From CAWVWF01 sp963933885 (GTDB lineage: Bacteria; Bacteroidota; Bacteroidia; Flavobacteriales_C; GCA-002722245), in the NCBI GenBank assembly GCA_963933885.1, contig CAWVWF010000074.1:1-14736 (forward strand): a stretch of 14,736 nt of DNA, written 5' to 3'. Below, in pieces: positions 7,740 to 12,441 of this stretch; the stretch's first letter is position 1, and each line of letters opens with the position of its first letter. The position numbers were made by a program, and so were the translations under genes. Under the pieces are notes generated by a model. That model saw only the letters and a program-made list of their open reading frames with translations. It was not told the DNA's origin and searched no databases.

Positions 7740-7773
7740 TTGTTTCATTTTCCAACTTTGTGTATTACATTTG
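7740..7773 (+). promoter_or_regulatory. Candidate promoter of the small XRE repressor gene
   Basis: TTG (7740-7742), a 23-nt spacer and TACATTTG (7766-7773) fit the flavobacterial arrangement TTG-N17-23-TAnnTTTG. Transcription would start near 7780 and give a leader of about 98 nt that contains the palindrome at 7847-7862. Seen by eye only, in AT-rich DNA where such boxes also occur by chance. Confidence 0.4.
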
Positions 7774-7846
7774 AATACTTATTGTGTGGTTTCGTCATAT
7801 CAAAAATGGATTTATTTGATTAGATTACAGTTGAGGTGTAAACAAT

Positions 7847-7862
7847 AGCAATATTTATTGCT
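7847..7862. promoter_or_regulatory. Palindrome before XRE start codon, candidate operator
   Basis: AGCAATATTTATTGCT is an inverted repeat with two perfect 7-bp arms around a 2-bp centre. It ends 15 nt before the ATG of the Cro/C1-type regulator. Size and symmetry suit a dimeric XRE protein, so the obvious candidate ligand is the product of the gene itself. It lies downstream of the candidate promoter, so it would act as a roadblock, or as a hairpin in the leader RNA. Confidence 0.4.
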
Positions 7863-7877
7863 GTAAATAAAATAAAA

Positions 7878-8105
7878 ATGGAGGAAACTTTAGAAAAACT
7901 TGATCTAGCTAATAAAATTGGAGAGAATATTAAAAAAATTAGAAAGGCTAAAGGTTTAAATCAAGCTCAACTCGCTAGAAATTGCGGTATGGATAGGCAA
8001 CATATGGAGAAAATCGAAAATGCTAAGGTGTGCCCAAATATCTATACACTTTATATTATCTCTAAAGCATTGAAGATACCTGTGTCTGACTTAGTAAGCG
8101 TTTAG
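7878..8105 (+). CDS. Small Cro/C1-type (XRE) HTH transcriptional regulator
   Basis: A 75-residue DNA-binding protein made of almost nothing but one HTH_3 domain. Helix 1 is near 13-25 (KIGENIKKIRKAKG), the turn-helix unit runs from LNQAQLARNCGM (27-38) to the recognition helix DRQHMEKIENAK (39-50), and the last helices (YTLYIISKALKIPVSDL, 56-72) close the five-helix bundle. There is no sensor or toxin-binding domain, so regulation probably comes through dimerisation or its own level. It stands alone: divergent from the nitronate monooxygenase gene, with a 16-bp palindrome just before its start, and convergent with the larger HTH gene through a shared terminator. Such stand-alone proteins occur as phage-type repressors, antitoxins and housekeeping regulators. 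No toxin or phage gene is next to it, so its targets are unknown. Confidence 0.88.
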   Translation: MEETLEKLDLANKIGENIKKIRKAKGLNQAQLARNCGMDRQHMEKIENAKVCPNIYTLYIISKALKIPVSDLVSV

Positions 8106-8130
8106 TACAGGAGTGAAAAATTGTCGATTT

Positions 8131-8162
8131 AAAAATACTGTGTTTTTAAACACGGTATTTTT
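8131..8162. terminator. Bidirectional intrinsic terminator between convergent HTH genes
   Basis: Arms AAAAATACTGTGTTT (8131-8145) and AAACACGGTATTTTT (8148-8162) form a 15-bp stem with a single T-G position, which can pair as a wobble in RNA, around a TT centre. A-tract and T-tract flank it on both sides, so it can end transcripts from either direction. It begins 25 nt after the XRE stop. The stop codon and last four codons of the minus-strand HTH gene lie inside it. Confidence 0.82.
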
Positions 8163-9129
8163 TTAATGCTAAAACTTTCTTTCTGAATTCATTGAAAAAC
8201 ATATTTCTACTTCTTTCAGAAATTGTACTAATTAGTTCTGCGGTTCCTTTTGCGATTTCAAAGGCATTTTTAATATAATTGCAAAACGGAATGTCTGTTG
8301 TATGTAGATAATTCATAAGGACTGGGGGATGAAAAGTTATTTGATTGCCACCTCCTTCAGCATAAATAACATTATCACCACCTATTATTTCACTTAGATA
8401 TATTTTATAACTTCCTTTAATTTCTCCTGGTAGGTTGTTTTTTTTCCCTTTTGAAGCTTGAATCTTTATAGAGTCAAGTAACTCAATAAGTTTGTCGATT
8501 ATAATTTCAAATTGGATTTCAGTAATAATACCTGATTGGTAATAATATTTTACCTGTCCTAGCATTATATTTAAAGAGCTAGGAGTCCACAATTCTTCAG
8601 AGTTTATTTTTGAATACGCTTGAAAAGATTCTTTTGCTGCATCCATGTAGTAATCAGGAACACAATCAAATTCGAAAGTTTTGTTTTGGAATTCAGGATC
8701 TTTTTTAATTGTTCGAAGCAAATAATATATCTTAAAACTTTTTAAATATTCGCAGCCGAAGTAATGCCATATAGGTAAATCTTTTGCAGAATATATCATT
8801 GTGTGATCTGCAAATGATTGAATAAAATTCAAGTTTTGTGTTATGTCTTTTAGATAGTCAACAAAGTTTTGGTTTAGCTTATCGTATTTAAAACTAAATA
8901 CAACTTCGTTTTCGGGCACATAGCTAAATAGATCATTGTAAGAAATATTAAAATATTTAGAGAGTTTAATTATTTCTTGAATAGTTAGCAGAGTTTCTCC
9001 ACTAATTCTCCGATAAATTCCTGCAGTACTTATAGGTAGAATATCGGAAAGTTGATTGATAAATTCTTTTTCCCCAGCGATAGGTTTAAGTTTTTCGAAA
9101 AGTAACTTTTGACTAATTTCCCCTCTCAT
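8146..9129 (-). CDS. Uncharacterised HTH protein, N-terminal DNA-binding domain
   Basis: A 327-residue protein with an N-terminal helix-turn-helix of the kind often found in uncharacterised Bacteroidota regulators. The stretch EFINQLSDILPISTAGIYRRISGET (22-46) gives the turn and recognition helix, and LTIQEIIKLSKYFNISYNDLF (48-68) completes an XRE-like bundle. From about 75 to the end there is a long, mostly helical, aromatic-rich region with no known domain that I can name, no membrane segment and no catalytic motif. A Gly-rich stretch (IIGGDNVIYAEGGGNQITFHPP, about 248-269) breaks the helices. It follows the AraC-type gene by 58 nt on the same strand, and a palindrome sits 3 nt before its ATG. 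It could be a second regulator in the same circuit, with the large domain sensing a ligand or partner. Function unknown. Confidence 0.8.
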   Translation of the reverse strand: MRGEISQKLLFEKLKPIAGEKEFINQLSDILPISTAGIYRRISGETLLTIQEIIKLSKYFNISYNDLFSYVPENEVVFSFKYDKLNQNFVDYLKDITQNLNFIQSFADHTMIYSAKDLPIWHYFGCEYLKSFKIYYLLRTIKKDPEFQNKTFEFDCVPDYYMDAAKESFQAYSKINSEELWTPSSLNIMLGQVKYYYQSGIITEIQFEIIIDKLIELLDSIKIQASKGKKNNLPGEIKGSYKIYLSEIIGGDNVIYAEGGGNQITFHPPVLMNYLHTTDIPFCNYIKNAFEIAKGTAELISTISERSRNMFFNEFRKKVLALKKYRV

Positions 9130-9132
9130 TCA

Positions 9133-9150
9133 TTTTACATTTCTGTAAAA
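9133..9150. promoter_or_regulatory. Palindrome before start of 327-residue HTH gene, candidate operator
   Basis: TTTTACATTTCTGTAAAA is an inverted repeat with perfect 7-bp arms and a 4-bp centre, ending 3 nt before the ATG (9129) on the minus strand. Position and symmetry suggest binding by a dimeric regulator, probably the adjacent HTH protein, or a hairpin covering the ribosome-binding region. It differs in sequence from the palindrome at 7847-7862, so it is not the same operator. Confidence 0.4.
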
Positions 9151-9187
9151 ATAATTATAATAAATTTGTAATACAACGTATTGCTTA

Positions 9188-10219
9188 TTAATTACTTCTG
9201 AATTCGTTAGGAGAGATGTTTTCTTGAGCCTTAAACACTCGATTAAAATGAGTTACATTATTATAACCAACGGAATATGCTATTTCCGAAATATTAAGAT
9301 CGGATTCTTTCAGCAATTTTTTTGCTTCTGATATCCTAACATAGTTAAGGTATTCTTTAAATGTAGTAGAATAGTGCAAGGTGAGAATTTTAGATACCTC
9401 GCTGCTTTTAACGTTAGTTTCGATCGATATATCTTGAATTGATAAGTTGGGGTTGGTGTAATTGTTACCAATGTATGACGTGACTAAAGTTTTGGAATCT
9501 TGATGTTCTTTAGGCTCATAATCGACAGATTTGATAGGAACCAGTTTTTTGTTTTTTTTGAAATTAAAGATTATAAATATTGTAAAAACACCTGATAGCC
9601 AAACAGAACATAATATGATGTATGAATATAGGTTTTTATGAGAAAATATTATGTGGCTAACTTCAACTTCATCTGTCAAACCAGGTTGAAGTAATTTACA
9701 GTTTTCAATATTGATGGTCCTAATTTTTTTAAAGGTTTGAAAATTATCATCAACTACTTTGTTTTTATTTAGCCACCAATCGGGAGTTTTAAATTCAGAA
9801 AGAGGGACAGTAAATATTGTTGTTTTAGGAGAAACATTGAGTAATTTCTGATAAGGTCGATTTTTTAGATTCCAAATTGTATTTATAGTAATTGGTATTT
9901 TCCTTCCTTTTTTAGCCTTTATTGATATTGTAACTTGATTATAGTTGGATAAATTTATTTTCCTAGCGTTTAAAGTGTCTTCAAAATAAATTCCCGCATA
10001 AGGAAATTGAACGCTCTTGTTAATTTGATACGAATATGAAACTGGATTAGTAGATTGAAGCGTGGCTATAGAGTTTCCGTTTTCGTCAGCATCTGAATAA
10101 TGTTCAATATAAAATTGTTCATTATTTGTGATACTTAAGGTTTCTTGGTTGATCGAAAAAGTTGCAATTATTAGTACAAGAAAGGTAAACGATAAGTATA
10201 TTTTAAGGCTTTGTTTCAT
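9188..10219 (-). CDS. Membrane-anchored AraC-family regulator with extracytoplasmic sensor domain
   Basis: A 343-residue one-component transmembrane regulator. Residues 6-23 form a hydrophobic N-terminal segment (anchor or uncleaved signal). Residues 24-197 look like a beta-rich domain that would lie in the periplasm; the stretch YAGIYFEDTLNARKINLSN (74-92) followed by QVTISIKAKKG (95-105) recalls CIA30/CBM11-like jelly-rolls. Residues 198-220 are a clear membrane helix followed by a KKNKK stop-transfer run. Residues 245-343 are an AraC HTH domain: LSIQDISIETNVKSSEVSKIL (259-279) is the first HTH, and NISEIAYSVGYNNVTHFNRV (309-328), then FKAQENISPNEFR, is the conserved second. It has no kinase or receiver part, unlike Bacteroidota hybrid two-component regulators. 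The gene precedes the 327-residue HTH gene by 58 nt and is divergent from the DUF3078 gene. The ligand is unknown; a carbohydrate would suit the fold, but this is inference. Confidence 0.88.
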   Translation of the reverse strand: MKQSLKIYLSFTFLVLIIATFSINQETLSITNNEQFYIEHYSDADENGNSIATLQSTNPVSYSYQINKSVQFPYAGIYFEDTLNARKINLSNYNQVTISIKAKKGRKIPITINTIWNLKNRPYQKLLNVSPKTTIFTVPLSEFKTPDWWLNKNKVVDDNFQTFKKIRTINIENCKLLQPGLTDEVEVSHIIFSHKNLYSYIILCSVWLSGVFTIFIIFNFKKNKKLVPIKSVDYEPKEHQDSKTLVTSYIGNNYTNPNLSIQDISIETNVKSSEVSKILTLHYSTTFKEYLNYVRISEAKKLLKESDLNISEIAYSVGYNNVTHFNRVFKAQENISPNEFRSN

Positions 10220-10279
10220 ATTAAGGCAACATGAAGGTAAAAAAATATTTTGATTTTGAGTTTATCGATTATTTCCTAC

Positions 10280-10287
10280 CAAATCTA
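10280..10287 (-). promoter_or_regulatory. Candidate -7 box for the AraC-type gene
   Basis: On the minus strand this reads TAGATTTG, a perfect TAnnTTTG match about 60 nt before the ATG of the AraC-type gene. No -33 element is found at normal spacing. It sits 2 nt from the TTGACA of the divergent DUF3078 promoter candidate. Confidence 0.35.
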
Positions 10288-10289
10288 AT

Positions 10290-10326
10290 TTGACAGATTC
10301 TTTCTAAAACATTATGATTAAATTTG
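10290..10326 (+). promoter_or_regulatory. Candidate promoter region of the DUF3078 gene
   Basis: Two readings overlap here. TTGACA (10290-10295), 17 nt and TATGAT (10313-10318) make a near-perfect E. coli-type sigma-70 promoter. TAAATTTG (10319-10326) is a perfect Bacteroidota -7 box, but the TTTG at 10289-10292 is 26 nt from it, wider than usual. Either would start transcription about 20-30 nt before the ATG at 10351. Confidence 0.4.
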
Positions 10327-10350
10327 CAAAATCATTTACAAGCACTAAAT

Positions 10351-11268
10351 ATGAAAAAACTATTATTTGTTGGAGCAATTTTAATTGGAGGAATAGTTTC
10401 GGCACAAACAACTACAAAAAAACCTGACCTTCCAGAGGTTAAAAAAGATTCAGTTTCATATTGGAATAAAGGGGCTTTATTCAACTTGGGGTTTAGTCAA
10501 GTAAGTCTTTCTAATTGGGCAGCAGGAGGAAACAGTTCAGTTTCTGGAAATGCAATCCTTAATTTGCATGCAAAGTATAAGAAAGGAGTTCATTCTTGGG
10601 ACAACACTCTAAACTTAGGTTATGGGCTTTTGAAGCAAAATAAAGCTGATGTTCAAAAGTCAGATGATAATATAGAATTGACTTCTAAGTATGGTAGGGA
10701 AAAAACAAAACATTGGAGTTATGCTGCTTTAGTAAATTTTAATACTCAATTTACTGAAGGATATGATTATCCGAATGATTCTACTAAAATTTCTACATTT
10801 TTAGCACCAGGATATTTATATGGTGCGTTGGGAATGGATTATAAACCAACATCTTATTTATCTGTATTCTTATCACCAATTACTTCTAAAACTACTATTG
10901 TAACAGATACAAAGTTATCTAATACAGGAGCTTTTGGTGTTGAGCCAGGTGAAAAAGTAAGAAGTGAATTTGGAGGTTATGTGAGAGCCGATTTCACAAA
11001 AGAAATTATGAAGAATGTAAAACTTAATTCAACTTTAGCATTGTTTTCAAACTATATAGAAGAACCAGAGAATGTTGATGTTAATTGGGAAATGTTGGTG
11101 CTAATGAAAGTTAATAAATTCATTACTGTTAGCTTAAATACAAAATTGATTTACGATCATGATATTGATATTGTAAAAGACACTAATGGAGATGGAAATA
11201 ACGATGTAAATGGACCAAGAACACAATTTAAGGAAATATTAAGTGTTGGTTTTTCTTATAAACTTTAA
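10351..11268 (+). CDS. DUF3078 outer-membrane beta-barrel-like protein
   Basis: A 305-residue exported protein of the Bacteroidota family DUF3078, of unknown function. I chose ATG 10351 because it gives a clean signal peptide (MKKLLFVGAILIGGIVSA, cut before Q19); the TTG 27 nt upstream would only add nine polar residues. The body has family marks: NLGFSQVSLSNWAAGGNSSVSG (residues 45-66), a SWDNTLNLGYGLLKQ stretch (82-96), a SDDNIELTSKYG stretch (103-114) and GAFGVEPGEKVRSEFGGY (193-210). Alternating hydrophobic and polar residues with frequent aromatics, and a C-terminus ending FSYKL, suit an outer-membrane beta-barrel. It is a single-gene unit ended by a stem-loop at 11274-11306. It is divergent from the membrane-anchored AraC regulator, which may control it. 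What it transports or binds is not known. Confidence 0.9.
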   Translation: MKKLLFVGAILIGGIVSAQTTTKKPDLPEVKKDSVSYWNKGALFNLGFSQVSLSNWAAGGNSSVSGNAILNLHAKYKKGVHSWDNTLNLGYGLLKQNKADVQKSDDNIELTSKYGREKTKHWSYAALVNFNTQFTEGYDYPNDSTKISTFLAPGYLYGALGMDYKPTSYLSVFLSPITSKTTIVTDTKLSNTGAFGVEPGEKVRSEFGGYVRADFTKEIMKNVKLNSTLALFSNYIEEPENVDVNWEMLVLMKVNKFITVSLNTKLIYDHDIDIVKDTNGDGNNDVNGPRTQFKEILSVGFSYKL

Positions 11269-11273
11269 TGACT

Positions 11274-11306
11274 AAAGTAATTGTCTAAAGCTTCTGCAAT
11301 TACTTT
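11274..11306. terminator. Stem-loop terminator shared by convergent genes
   Basis: Arms AAAGTAATTG (11274-11283) and CAATTACTTT (11297-11306) pair perfectly over 10 bp around a 13-nt loop. It starts 5 nt after the DUF3078 stop and ends 4 nt before the stop of the convergent small gene. GC content is low and the T-run is short (four T), so it is weaker than the other two terminators here. Confidence 0.6.
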
Positions 11307-11310
11307 TGTG

Positions 11311-11604
11311 TTAACTATGATTATTAGAAATCACTTCTCTAACTAGAGTTTTAAAAGAGTCAGCCCATGAGTTACTTTTTTTCTCCGCATGAACTTTTAT
11401 TTGATATGGCCAACCCATAGCAGGTTTAGCAATCTTGTATTTTTCCTCAAGCAGTTTTGAGATTTGGTCTGTCCAAACCTCATTGTTTAATCCTACTTCC
11501 AGGCCATGAATGAAATTCACAATCGCCTTTTCGGAATCTTCTGTTACGTACATGTTTATCCGTCCAAAAATGAGTTCCATTTGGTCAATGTGATTCTGAT
11601 TCAT
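11311..11604 (-). CDS. Small protein of unknown function
   Basis: I do not recognise this 97-residue protein. I chose ATG 11604 over the TTG 12 nt upstream, which adds only M-P-T-I. It appears soluble, with no signal or membrane segment. An N-terminal helical part (MNQNHIDQMELIFGRINMYV) is followed by a polar helix (about 23-50), a WPYQIKVHAE stretch (about 65-74) that may be a beta strand, and a closing helix with SWADSFKTLVREV (79-91). It lies on the same strand as the two-component operon but after that operon's strong terminator, and its stop meets the convergent terminator at 11274-11306. So it is either expressed on its own or by read-through. The open frame with two flanking terminators makes it a likely real gene. 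Confidence 0.6.
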   Translation of the reverse strand: MNQNHIDQMELIFGRINMYVTEDSEKAIVNFIHGLEVGLNNEVWTDQISKLLEEKYKIAKPAMGWPYQIKVHAEKKSNSWADSFKTLVREVISNNHS

Positions 11605-11634
11605 AATTGTGGGCAATACTTAAATAATTAGAAC

Positions 11635-11672
11635 AAAAAAAAGGATCAAGTTTTAGCTTGATCCTTTTTTTT
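11635..11672 (-). terminator. Strong intrinsic terminator of the two-component operon
   Basis: Arms AAAAAAAAGGATCAAG (11635-11650) and CTTGATCCTTTTTTTT (11657-11672) pair perfectly over 16 bp with a 6-nt loop. On the minus strand this is a GC-containing stem with a run of eight T directly after the response-regulator stop, whose last two bases are part of the hairpin. It is symmetrical and could also act on the plus strand. Confidence 0.88.
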
Positions 11673-12435
11673 AAAGTAGATTGAATTTTTTTAGTAATTC
11701 ATCTTTATATGAACCTCCAATTGGAACTGATTTTTCTACACCTTCAATTTGTAGTCTTCCATTAACATGTTCTATAGATAGTATCTTATCTACATTAACA
11801 ATGTAGGACCTATGAACCCGAGCAAAGAACTTATTAGGTAACTTCGATTCAACATCTTTCATTGTACTATGTATGGTGTATTTACCATGTTTAGAGTTGA
11901 AAATAACGTAATCTTTTAGAGCTTCTACGAAGAATAAATCTTCAATTGATATTTTAACTAAGCGACTTTTGTTTTTCACAAAGATATATTCTTTTCCATT
12001 TTGAGCTTCTGTAGCTAAAGCTGAATATACATCTAACTCCTTTTTAATCTCGGTAGTTTTTTGATGTTTATACATAGCCATTTCAATGGTAGTATGTAAA
12101 TCTATTTCTTTGAATGGTTTTAAAATATAACCGTAAGGCTCAGTGATCTTTGCTTTAGATAAGGTGTTTTCATCAGCATAAGCAGTTAAGAATATTACTG
12201 GTAAATTAAAATTTTCCTTAACATAACCTGCTACTTCGATACCATTCATGTCACCTTTAATCATGATGTCCATCAAGAAGATATCAGGTTTCGCACCAGC
12301 TTCTAGTTGCTCTTTTACTTTTTCTCCAGATGAAGCAATTCCTACAACATTATAACCTAGTTTTTTTAAACTTTGTTCAATGTCTTTTGCAACAATGTTT
12401 TCATCTTCTACTATAAATACGTTAATAGCACTCAT
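11671..12435 (-). CDS. LytTR-family response regulator
   Basis: A two-component response regulator of 254 residues. The N-terminal receiver domain (about 3-122) has the acidic pair E10/D11, the phospho-acceptor D56 at the end of IFLMD, T84 in FLTAY, and K106 in ILKPF. A short helical linker leads to a LytTR DNA-binding domain (about 148-250) with the conserved EDLFFVEALKDYVIF (165-179), FARVHRSYIVNVDKI (204-218) and VPIGGSYKDELL (237-248) stretches. It is expected to bind direct repeats upstream of its target genes when phosphorylated. The ATG lies 6 nt after the kinase stop, so kinase and regulator form one transcript, ended by the hairpin at 11635-11672. The targets cannot be told from the window. 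All key receiver residues are present. Confidence 0.95.
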   Translation of the reverse strand: MSAINVFIVEDENIVAKDIEQSLKKLGYNVVGIASSGEKVKEQLEAGAKPDIFLMDIMIKGDMNGIEVAGYVKENFNLPVIFLTAYADENTLSKAKITEPYGYILKPFKEIDLHTTIEMAMYKHQKTTEIKKELDVYSALATEAQNGKEYIFVKNKSRLVKISIEDLFFVEALKDYVIFNSKHGKYTIHSTMKDVESKLPNKFFARVHRSYIVNVDKILSIEHVNGRLQIEGVEKSVPIGGSYKDELLKKFNLL

Positions 12436-12441
12436 AAAGCG

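Noticed and set aside
7878..9129. The XRE gene and the neighbouring HTH gene as a toxin-antitoxin pair
   Set aside because: The genes are convergent with a shared terminator, not an operon, and the larger protein itself has a DNA-binding domain and no toxin motif.
10324..10350. TTG start giving nine extra residues on the DUF3078 protein
   Set aside because: The extension precedes a perfect signal peptide at ATG 10351 and overlaps the candidate promoter box TAAATTTG.
7667..10350. The regulator cluster as a phage or integrative-element remnant
   Set aside because: No integrase, attachment repeat, tRNA or structural gene is visible, and the flanking genes look intact.
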